From contig JAYMTF010000107.1 of assembly GCA_036897485.1 (NCBI GenBank), positions 1 to 53,400 of the forward strand: DNA of 53,400 bases, read 5' to 3'. Position 1 is the first letter of the stretch, and each line of letters opens with the position of its first letter. Both the position numbers and the translations under genes were made by a program. The notes beneath the pieces are model-generated. The model was not told the origin of the DNA. It made no database searches and saw nothing but the letters and a program-made list of their open reading frames with translations. Origin of the DNA: Pelargonium nanum. Lineage: Eukaryota; Streptophyta; Magnoliopsida; Geraniales; Geraniaceae. This document shows positions 30,663 through 40,378 of this stretch, one piece after another.

Positions 30663-33600
30663 ATGAAGAGAGAGTGCAGCTTCTCTCTTCCGGTTAGCGT
30701 CGTCGCTTTGGCCATCGCTTTTGTGTACTTCTCCACCGTCTTCATCTACATTGACCGGTGGTTCGGCCTCTCGACGTCTCCCGGAATCATGAACGCCGTC
30801 GCGTTCACCGCCGTGGCAATCATGTGCACATTCAACTACGCGGTCTCCATCTTCACCGATCCAGGTCGGGTTCCGCGCAACTTCATGCCCGACATTGAAG
30901 ACACCGAGAGCCCAATTTACGAGATCAAACGCAAGGTACGCAAAATTGCTGTTCCCTGTAGCTTTCTTGCTTCTACCGGAGTCTTTTAGGGTTATTGAGC
31001 TGGGTCGTCTTGTTAAAGTTTGGTCATCGTGGATCTGATCCTAATCTTGGTATAAGTTTCACATTTTATTTATTACTTGTATTGGTAATTTGTGTTAATC
31101 TGATCATGTATTTTATTTACATGCATTAGCATTGATTTGCTATTTTCTTGCACAAGTTGAAATTTTGGTATTAAAATTTCATACATACCTGTAGCTTTCT
31201 GAGAGTAAATGAAAATGGCAGTTTCTGTAATTCTGTTTATTATTATTATTCTTAAAAAAATATGTTTTATATATATAGTTGCAGTTGAATATTCATAAGG
31301 TGTATTGTTTGGTAATCATTTGCCACAATGATGGTCTACTAATAATAGAAATGAATTGGAGATTTGAGAAAATAAGCCCACTTCAATGAAAATAGTTCTA
31401 GGATTAAAATATTTGATTGTAAAGACACAGCATTGCGAATGAAAAGGGATGAAACAAACAATTGATTCGATCTAAATCTACCCTGTTTTGGAGGTTGAGT
31501 TTTACAGGTTCCCACCTTTCTAATTAATGCCAAACTTGCTTTGTTGCTTTCATGTTGTGGTGTATTTGGTTGATATTTTTATACGTGGCTAGAGTAATGC
31601 TATATATTGTCAAGGCTCATCAGGCAAGTAGTTCCAATTTTGATGCCATTCCCATTTTTGGGGTCATTAATGAGATATTTGTTCCCGTTAGATTACCCTT
31701 TTTTGCCACACGGCTTTCATGAACCAGGAACTAACATTATTGTTTTTGTGATACTCCCTCCATCCTAAAACGAGTGTCGCGCTTCACTTGTCTTTGCAAA
31801 AAATAATTATGATTTCATTAGAGCTTCATATTTCTCATGTACCCCCATATTCCTTAATTGTTGTAATAAGTTAAAGTGGTTCTAACTAAGTTTTTCATAG
31901 TATATTATTCGTAGTCATTCATAATTCTCTTACTAAAACAGAAAGAGGGCACACATTGTGGGACAAATAAATTTAATAGATTAATTTGAGATGGAAGGAT
32001 TTTATGAATGTCACTTTTTAAGGAACAAAACATGTCATTTATGTTGGTTATGAGGTTAAATCGTGTACTGGGATGAAAAAGTTGCTTCTCGTTTTTGTAT
32101 TGTAGAAAGGATCGTTTTGGAGTTTCCATATAAGTCAACGTATATATGTGGCTAGCTCATGTTGCAAATATATGTCCAACCGTACCCATGTGATATCATC
32201 TATAGCTATTCCGGGTTGAAATATCCAAGGTGTCATATCTTTCAACACAGCTGCTTACGTCACTCTAAATTGTACTGATTCCTCCCTTATTGTTTCTTGC
32301 TTGACTATCTCTTCTGTCCAGTACTCCAGTCATTTGATATATGCCAAACTTATTCAAGATAGGTGACCTTCTCTGCCAAGTTTCTTTAACGTTGATGTTT
32401 TAATTTTAACTAGCGTTTAGATTAGAATTTCTGTTCAAGTATGAGAATTTGGATGAAATTCCCATTCTTCATGTTTCAATTATGACTTTTTGGCCATGAA
32501 AATGACTTGGATTCTCATTATTGTTTCGCGTTCCCTTTCCAAAATTTTAAAATCCACATGCTACCTTAGTTTTTGTCAATGGAAGTGGGGGACTATGATC
32601 TATTAGCTTTTCTATCTTTTAAGATTTCAGTTTGAATTTTCTTAAGGAAACAAAAATGAGAATTAGTAGGAACCTCAGCTGTGCATCATTGATCATTTAG
32701 GTTGCTATACACTGTTTCCTCCAATATAATTAACAAATAATTTCCACATATTTTAACGACTTCTATATCTTGAAATACTAAAATTACATAGTTGTAGGAA
32801 GCCTAAAATTATAGTGAAAGAAAATCAATTGATTTGAATGCTCAAAATGACTATTCTTGGTTTCTGACTTTCTAACTTCTTCTTCCTTCAATAGTCTTAT
32901 GAGCATAAACCTTGGATGTGGTTTGATACAACTTATTGGAGGAACAAATCCATGTAGTCGCATGATATTTATTTTACTATTTAAGTGTATGATAGTATAT
33001 ATCTAGTCCAATTATGATATTATTGAATCTATGATAGAATTTGGAATTGCAGAAAGTGAAAATTCCAGCTTATAGGAAGTATCCAACATGTTAAAGTTCT
33101 TTAGATCATTTTAGTTGGCATTAGAATTGTTACTTCTTTGGTTGAATACTTGAACTATAAATGTCTATCTGGGGTTGAGTTTTAGTCTCCTATCTTTGGT
33201 TCTTTGAAGTGACATTTTTCGGTTATTGCAGGGAGGTGACTTGAGATATTGTCAGAAGTGTTCTCATTATAAGCCTCCCCGTGCACATCATTGTCGCGTT
33301 TGCAAAAGATGTGTTCTGCGAATGGTAGGCATGGTCACCTTGTCATTTATACCTTATCTCAAATATCCTGAACAGTCTCTTGAAGTGCTTCGTGTTTATT
33401 GCAGGACCACCACTGTATCTGGATAAATAATTGTGTTGGCCATGCGAACTACAAGGCCTTCTTCGTCTTTGTTGTGTATGCTGTGATTGCATGTATTTAT
33501 TCGCTGGTATGTTCCAACATATTTATGATGGTCTTCTGACTCCTTTTCATCTATGCTTGATTGATATTTTGCTTGAAATAGACCCCCATGTAGTGATTAA

Positions 33601-35099
33601 ATGGAAAGGTCAGTATCTTAACTTTGTTTTCTTTTTTTATTGTCATTCAAAATTTCAGGTTTTGCTTGTGGGTAGCCTAACTAATGAACCCGAGAAGGAT
33701 GAGCTGGAAAGCGGGGGCTCTTTTAGAACAGCATATGTAATTTGATAGCAATCTGTCTGTTTTAAGTTACCAACTAGCATATGGTCCATATTCCTAACAA
33801 TTTTCCATTGTCAGGTTGTTTCTGGACTTTTGCTAGTCCCCTTAAGTATAGCTCTGAGTGTTCTTTTGGGTTGGCATATCTACCTTGTCTTGCAAAACAA
33901 GACCACAATTGAGGTTGTTATAAGTTCTCTCTTTTTCTCTCTACTATATGTTGATGTGTAATTTGGTACAGAACTCATGACGACTGTTATGTCATGCCTT
34001 TTTTGGCAGTACCACGAAGGAGTAAGAGCTATGTGGCTTGCAGAGAAAGGAGGACAGGTGTACCAGCATCCATATGATCTTGGTGCCTACACTAATCTGA
34101 CAACAGTAAGAACCTTGCTATTCCTTTCGTGATTGCTTGAAACCTTTGAAAAGTAATGTGCTTCTCTAACATTAGGTGACATGATTTTGGATTTTAATTG
34201 ACATGCCAAGTGTGTCTGCACTCTACTCCATATTCACTGGCACTAGGCAGTGGTTTTGTTCAGCTGCACTATCTTGGTGCTGATGGCATGTACTATTATG
34301 ACCAATTCAACCAAATGCACCAATAGATTTGATGCTACTTATGCCTTGTTTTGTGTCTTCAATACCAAATAACTTCAACACTGTTTCTGGTGCATTGGGA
34401 GGAACTAGGAAGGACCCTCCATTGACAAAAAGGATCACTAAAACCTAATTTGATTCTGTAGCTCTGGCAATATCTTTGTATATGGACCATACGAGTAGAC
34501 CCTACAATTGATCATATAATGCTTGGCTCAGTTCCTAGCCAAATGCTTGATGACCTGAATAATCTCTTAGGTCTTGTAGTTGAAGCCTCATATCCGGGTC
34601 TACTTGGTTGGTAGCTGCCATGGCAGGGTATTATGACTAGACTGGAATGCCTAGACATGGTTCTTATTTGTTTCCTGATGAGGTTCCCTTTGGTCTCATG
34701 GTTTACTTGTTCACTACATCTTGTGGCAGGAGTTTGTGATTTGATCAGACTGCCCTGTCAGCATTAATGTAACTTTTTCGCATCTTATTTTTATGTACTT
34801 GTTTAGGGTAGTGTATAGTTATTAATCAATAGAGTTGAGTTGAGTCATACACTCATGCCAATTGTTTTGTAGGATGGTTTATCATGCATCTCTTTCTCTC
34901 TGAACATAGTTCAGAAGGATCTTGAAGTTTATGCATTTTAACACTTTGCATGACCTATTGATTGAATGGTGTTCAACTGCCGCAGGTTTTGGGTCCAAGT
35001 ATCCTGAGCTGGGTCTGTCCCACATCCGGACATGTTGGTCCTGGTCTTCGATTCCGCACAGCCTTTGATAACGGAACGGGAGCGTCACTGTCCAACTGA
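30663..35099 (+). CDS. PAT16: DHHC protein S-acyltransferase, PAT16-like
   Basis: Seven exons: 30663-30935, 33232-33324, 33405-33506, 33659-33736, 33815-33913, 34010-34105 and 34986-35099. All junctions are phase 0 and give 284 residues. Two N-terminal transmembrane helices (about 8-28 and 42-62) precede the cysteine-rich DHHC domain (about 95-145), which contains [23 protein letters not shown] and the catalytic DHHC at 123-126, then [13 protein letters not shown]. Two more helices follow (about 140-160 and 184-205). The enzyme attaches palmitate or related acyl chains to cysteines of membrane-associated proteins, probably in the Golgi or endomembranes. The sequence and size fit Arabidopsis PAT16 (At3g09320). 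Intron 1 is long (2296 bp) and carries a Stowaway-like MITE. The rise in GC at 30520-30660 marks the leader. Confidence 0.94.
31752..32004. mobile_element. Stowaway-like MITE in PAT16 intron 1
   Basis: The left end TACTCCCTCCATCCTAAAA is a close match to the Stowaway terminal repeat. The right end TTTGAGATGGAAGGAT is its inverted, eroded partner near 31985-32000. The element is about 250 bp. The TA flank is clear on the left only. Confidence 0.7.
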
Positions 35100-35882
35100 A
35101 GTTCTAGTCTTACACAGTTTTGAACCGCAATTCTCTAGTGGTGGATGAGTGCTTATCAAGTAATGGTGTCTACAGTTCCTTTGCAAGCCTCACGAATATG
35201 CAGCTTACCTGATCGGGGTAGTTTAGGATGAAGCGAATGTCACAATAGCCACAGCCCAGGAGGAATAGAGAATGAGAACCACTGTCAATACCCAAAGCTA
35301 AATCAGTTCTTGAAGCAATCAGATGTAGGTTAGGGCTTTTTTTTCAATATATATTTGATTTGATTTTTTTTTAATTTATGTAAAGCTTACAAACATGGTG
35401 CAGCCTTCAGCTGATACAAGAGGTAGATCAGAATCCTCCCAGTCCTGCTGGCAAACCAAACTTACATAGGAGATGTGATGAGTAGGCATAACATGAGCCT
35501 CAGCAAATTGTGCATGTAACTTTAAAAGAGTTTTGTAATCTTTGAAAAATAATATGAAATGGTATACTTTGTCTTCAAATTGTGGACCTAGAACCATCTT
35601 CCTTTCTTTTTTTGATTCTGGTACAGTTGGCCATTCCCTACAATATGGGTTCAGTTCAAATGTGTCCACCATTTTAGATTTCAGAGCTTTTAAGCAGTAT
35701 GGAGATCTACTGTCTCATAGCATGGGCCACTTGTGAGCCTAACTAAAGTGTTGGGTGGTTGGGAAATTCTGGTATTTATAAAGCTATTTCTATAATTTTA
35801 AATAGATGGGGACCTCTTTAGCAAAATATCAAACAGTGCGTAGGGGTCTGCTAATGCAAATAACTCCGCGCCAAGCCTACAC

Positions 35883-35888
35883 CACGTG
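35883..35888 (+). promoter_or_regulatory. G-box (ACGT element) upstream of FHL
   Basis: CACGTG at 35883-35888, followed by a second ACGT core at 35890-35893. They lie about 320 bp upstream of the FHL start codon and 117 bp upstream of the CACGCGC site. In Arabidopsis HY5 binds ACGT elements in the FHY1 and FHL promoters and modulates FHY3/FAR1 activation. The function here is inferred from the motif. Confidence 0.55.
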
Positions 35889-36004
35889 GACGTGGGATGG
35901 CCCTATCCATTTCATGGTATACGCGCCGCTCGAAAATTTGAAACTCACGCTTTGATCGGAAACTCAAGGGAGTTAAATGGCGACATCCAGGAAAACGTTT
36001 GTTG

Positions 36005-36011
36005 CACGCGC
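36005..36011 (+). promoter_or_regulatory. FHY3/FAR1-binding site (FBS) CACGCGC upstream of FHL
   Basis: The heptamer CACGCGC, 194 bp upstream of the ATG, is the exact site through which FHY3 and FAR1, transposase-derived factors, activate FHY1 and FHL in Arabidopsis. Its presence in the right promoter of the right gene argues for conserved control. Confidence 0.65.
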
Positions 36012-36204
36012 TTTGGAGAGAGTTGGGATTCATCATACGAAAGAAAGAAGTTGTAAGAGAAACCAGACATAAGAGAGATCGGTGAACTGTTCGAGTGTGT
36101 TCAGTACATATAGACTATAGTCAAATTGTTTTGCTCTTCGTTTCAATTCTCCTAACTTTGTTAAAAAAAAATTTCACTTTTTTATTTTTATTTTCTGGGT
36201 TTCC

Positions 36205-37446
36205 ATGGATGAGACTGAAGATAAGCAATCTGAGGTTTACAGGTTTGATTTCTGGATTTTGGGATATTTCTATTTCACCTCTGCTCTTTTCTGTAGTCTT
36301 GGTGTTTTGACCATAATGACAAAACTTGTATCAGTTGGTGTAAATCAGAAGAAATTAGCTTGATTTGGCTTGTTTTCCTTACCTTCATGGTACTGGACTT
36401 AGATATAGCTTTGATTTGGATAATTATCTGATTATAAGATTTGATCAGTGATAATGATAGTAATGGTAGGTACCAAATCAAATGTGAAGTAAATTGGGAT
36501 CTTTTTTGTTGGATCTGAGAGGTTGTGTTAGATATTATGGGTTTTAGCTTCTTTAGATGTTGAGTGGATCTTTAACCACCAACTTGAATTCTCTTACGTT
36601 TAGTAATAGTTCCTGTCTGTCTTTTTATTTTCATTAGTGTTGTCTGCAAGTCTGCTTACATGGATTTGGCTTTCTGATATTGCTTTCAGCTGCTTTGTAA
36701 TCAGCCAACCTTTGAAGATCAGTATTGTTGATCTAAACAAGAAGAGAAAGTTACAGGCTGAGACATTGGACTCGCCTGAACCAAAGCACAAACGTTGTGA
36801 TAGAAGCTTTACCACTGGACCTGTTTCCATATTCGGCCAAACTGCTGATGTTGATACAGTACTCATAGACAAGGGTAAAAGAGAGGCAGTGGCTCAAGAT
36901 GATGAATCCGAGCTTGAGTCAGTGAAAGATAGCAATAGCATGGCTGATGATTCTAATTCTGCCATATCCACATATTTTGGAGGTAAAGTCGAATCAGAGT
37001 GCTCCATGATGTGTTCATATGACAGGCCTTCAACTTCATCCGCCAGTTGGGGCAGCAATGGAAACAGTTCGGGAATGTTGGAACAAGGAGTTACATGTGC
37101 GGATCATATTCAGCATTTCCATAAGGTTAGTGAAATACAAGAGTGTCAAAATTTTGAGGAGAAGCTCCTGGCATTTGGGAACATTGAGCAATGCACAGAT
37201 GAAGAACTTGATGATATTCTTGGCTCCAATGGAGTGAACCCAAATAAGTATGTTCTTTCATCTGGAAGATGGAGTGTAGGCCAAGGTACATAATACAGAA
37301 TCAAAATTATTGAGAATATGTATAGTTGTGTAGAGTAATCATATATATATGATGGTGTTGGTTTGTATGTAGGGCCTCAAAAAGGGAGCAAGAAACAGAC
37401 CATTGATCAAGAATTTGAGCACTACTTTTCCATGCTTATGCTGTAG
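36205..37446 (+). CDS. FHL: Phytochrome-A nuclear-import adaptor, FHL/FHY1-like
   Basis: Exons 36205-36242, 36690-37285 and 37373-37446 give 235 residues with matching phases. Three features identify the family: a nuclear localisation signal near the N-terminus (KKRKLQAE at 30-37 and PKHKR at 44-48), a poorly conserved acidic and serine-rich middle with a possible nuclear export region, and the invariant C-terminal phytochrome-binding motif QEFEHYFSMLML. FHY1 and FHL carry light-activated phyA into the nucleus and act in far-red responses. The C-terminus binds phyA and the NLS drives import. The place beside the PCS1 gene matches FHL (At5g02200) rather than FHY1. A second in-frame acceptor 15 bp downstream (AG at 36703-36704) could give a 230-residue form. 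AATAAA is at 37658-37663. The tiny first exon is inferred from phase and ATG position. Confidence 0.88.
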
Positions 37447-38644
37447 CAGAGATAGCTATTGAATGTGATCGCTCATTGGAACAGCTAAAGTCAGTTGTAT
37501 GTATACAATTCTTGTAAATTATGTATATATGGGCAGATGTTTTCTATGTGTCTGTTATGTGCAATTCTTGGTGTTTGTTTTCATCCAATAACTGTGTACA
37601 GTTCGTTGGAGATTGTAATGAAGTTTAGAAGATCATATCAAATCTTTGTAATTTGTAAATAAATAAGAATTACTTCTTCTTCTTCTTTACATTATTTTAT
37701 AGCAACCTTTAAATGTTGTTTTCTACCACTCTCAACCTGACTAGAAGAGAATTAATTGGTAAATTAAATGCTATTTTAAGAGCTTCATCCAAGTCATTTT
37801 CATCGTTATTCTCACTTCGTCCGGGGAGCTCTTGAGGTTTCCGAATACAGGTTTTCGGATACGTGGAGAACACTTAGATTAATTTCATAGCATTGCGGTC
37901 ACGTTCGGGCCATTGCAGCGGAAAGCACGACATCGCGAAGGAGACATCATCGGTAAAAGGTAACATGCCGCGGCACGGGGGCTTGGATGTCGCGGCATTG
38001 AGATGGAAAAGGTTGTCATTTCCGCCTGGAAGCGCAGTCATGCCGCGGCAAAGAGCCTCCCATTTCGTGGCATTTCGCGGCATTGGTCCCGTCGGGCGCT
38101 TTTTTGTCTTCTAGTGGTCTTCGAGAGTTCCTTCTTTCACCGAGCCATCTCGGAGATGTTTGGGAACTTTGAGACGAGTGAAACAACTATCTTGACGTGT
38201 TATAGGTCTCGGGTTGGACACAAACCTTCGGAGTCGGGCTGGATTGCTCGAGTGGCATTTTAGTCATCACGTGTCGCCGTGTCATTCGTCTCGGGACTTG
38301 TGATTTTTGATATATCATCATTAGTTATTTGAAAATGTCATATTATAAATTAAAATTAAAATCTCTTTTTTTCTCGTGAAGGTAAAATAATTTATAATTT
38401 GACTATTTCAAATTACATTAGACTATAAAATTTGAAATATTCAAATTTTTAGGGTTAAATTGAACTTCTTTAATTTTTTTTTTTTTTTTTTGTTTTTTTT
38501 TTTGACGAACTCATAAAAACTTGAAATTTTGAAAGAAAGTCTCGAAGTTTCCCCATTTTGGTTACACAGGTGAAAAAGGTACCTTAAAACCCCACTTCAC
38601 CGCATTCGTAGTCTTCAAGCAGTGAAAGGGAGAGAGAATCAACA
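37447..38644. other. Intergenic region between FHL and the SWIB gene
   Basis: Contains the FHL 3' UTR, a short CTT microsatellite (about 37672-37688), a GC-rich CCGCGG-containing island (37800-38290), AT-rich DNA, and a long interrupted poly-T tract at about 38468-38503 just before the SWIB gene. No gene is seen. Confidence 0.6.
37800..38290. repeat. GC-rich palindrome-rich island, possible retroelement relic
   Basis: A sharply bounded GC-rich patch in AT-rich DNA. Variants of TGCCGCGGCA recur: at about 37967-37976 and 38040-38049 as exact palindromes, and at about 37988-37996 and 38082-38090 as CGCGGCATT forms. Similar CGCGGCAT-rich segments occur in LTRs of some plant retrotransposons, but no terminal repeat, primer site or open frame could be seen. 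Confidence 0.45.
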
Positions 38645-39701
38645 ATGTCGTCCTCTTCTGGTATTATTAGGGTTTTCAGGGGTTGCAGAGCTCTCTTTGC
38701 TCAAGCCAACCCCGCCACCCCCATATCCTCCACCGCCGCCGCCGCCGCTTCGCCTGAATCGAAACCGAAAGCTCCTTCCTATGGCAAAGGCTGCATCAGG
38801 AAACGGATACCACTCCCCCCCAATTTGAAGGCTAAGGTAGACGCTGCCTATGCCAGGATCATGCCTATTTCACCTGCCTTCGCCACCTTCCTTGGCACTC
38901 CTGAGACTTCTCGCACCGAGGGCCGGAAGAAGGTTTGGGATTACATCAAGACCAACAGACTCCAGGTTCATTCCACACTCTAGATTCACAATAGAAAATT
39001 GTGAGATGAAGTGAAAATTTAGGGGTTTGGCTGTGATTGGTGCTAATGTTATGGAGAATGAAATTGTTTTTCCGTTTTGGATGTGTTTGGCTGCATAGAA
39101 ACTATTTGCTCTGTTTGTCTCATACATTGGAATGTGATCATTGCATATGTTGTGTGTTTTGCTAAATTGAATATGGAACTCAAGAACTTTATCTATGTAA
39201 CAAAGTTCATACTTTTGCAATGCTTTGAGGAATAGAGATTGAGTTACTGTAAAGTGATTAGTTAGAGTAAAAATTGGTTCTAATGATTATTAACTGAAAT
39301 TCAAAGATTTTGTGTATATGAATCAGCTCATCATTTGGAAAGCCACCCTATACTTGCTATTGCTGAGTTTATGGTAAAAGTTGAATGATGTTCAAATTGT
39401 TATACAGAGTAATCTTATAACTATAGTGAATGTAGTTAACACGAGTTGGAAACTGATGTGATTTTTTGTTTTGTTTGCTTCATTGTTTTAGTTAATAACA
39501 ATCATCATATACCAGTTTGTCTGTTTCAGTTTAATGTATCAACTGTTCAAGTGTTTTTGCCTGCAGAACCCTGTAAACAAGTATGAGATTGTCTGTGACG
39601 AGAAGCTGAGGAAATTATTTGGCGGAAAGGAATGGGTTACGGTCCTGGAGGTTAACAAACTGCTAGCAGCCCACTTTATGAAGTCTGAAACTGACCGCTG
39701 A
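38645..39701 (+). CDS. Small SWIB/MDM2-domain protein, probably organellar
   Basis: Exons 38645-38965 and 39567-39701 give 151 residues. The N-terminus (MSSSSGIIRVFRGCRALFAQ) is basic and amphipathic, as in mitochondrial presequences, and is followed by an Ala/Pro/Ser linker. The SWIB domain covers about residues 72-146: FATFLGTPETSRTEGRKKVWDYIKTNRLQ, then NPVNKYEIVCDEKLRKLFGGKEWVTVLEVNKLLAAHF. The intron falls after NRLQ, a usual place in plant SWIB genes. Stand-alone plant SWIB proteins are small, often organelle-targeted, and some bind nucleoid DNA; nuclear roles in chromatin remodelling are known for larger forms. The precise role of this one is unknown. Start chosen at the first ATG after the leader, which yields the targeting sequence. 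Confidence 0.9.
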
Positions 39702-40378
39702 TTGGCTTTATATAGGTGACCCCAACCCTTTATGGATCAAGTTTTGTGCCATTTCTATTCTTTTCCCTCTTGTCTGATCTTGTTGATATTTCTCTCTGTG
39801 AGAGTCAAACTCTAGGGTTGGGTTTGCTGCAAATTAGGATGTGAATTTTAGCCAAGAGAAAACTTGCTATTTGCTATCTCTCAACTGCTTTATGATTGTA
39901 ATATATTTCACTTCATTTCATTTCATTTGTGCACCCTTCATGGAAATTATCCCGTCAAGGTTACAATTTAGCCAGAACCATAGCTGTTAGTAATGTATGT
40001 ACTGTACGATACAATGCAACCTGTATTGGTAGGAGAGATGTATCAATTAACGAATTGGTTGTATCGTACCGAGATGGAGCCAGAACTGGTTCATATCATA
40101 TAGAGCATACCATTCAAAAATGTTGAATTCTTCTCATAATTTGGAGCCAGAGCAGATTCATATCACTATAGAGCACAAATTTTAGTCTTTTGTGAGCTTC
40201 CATATGAAGTTAATTGTTCAATGCACGAGATTATTGGTAGTGCTAAAAATTAAATTATTGAATCAATATATTACTTTTCTGAAATAGGATCAGTAAAGAA
40301 ATGGGAATTGCTCCCTACTAAACTGCAACACCCCAAAAAAATATAAGAGAAATGGAATCCAAATGGGAATGGTCAAAA
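39702..40378. other. Convergent 3' flanks of SWIB and laccase
   Basis: Contains both 3' UTRs. A partial tandem duplication places GGAGCCAGAxCxGxTTCATATCA at 40075 and 40143 (68 bp apart). A CATTT-type microsatellite lies at about 39910-39930. No gene is supported. Confidence 0.6.

Larger units (their letters stand above)
35100..36204. other. PAT16 3' flank and FHL promoter
   Basis: The left part should be the PAT16 3' UTR. A 98-codon minus-strand open frame at 35376-35672 has no recognisable domain. The right 350 bp hold the promoter and leader of the FHL-like gene, with a G-box and a CACGCGC site annotated separately, and a long T-rich leader (36160-36195). Confidence 0.6.

Noticed and set aside
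35376-35672. 98-codon minus-strand open frame in the PAT16 3' flank
   Set aside because: No domain, no splice context and probably within the PAT16 3' UTR.
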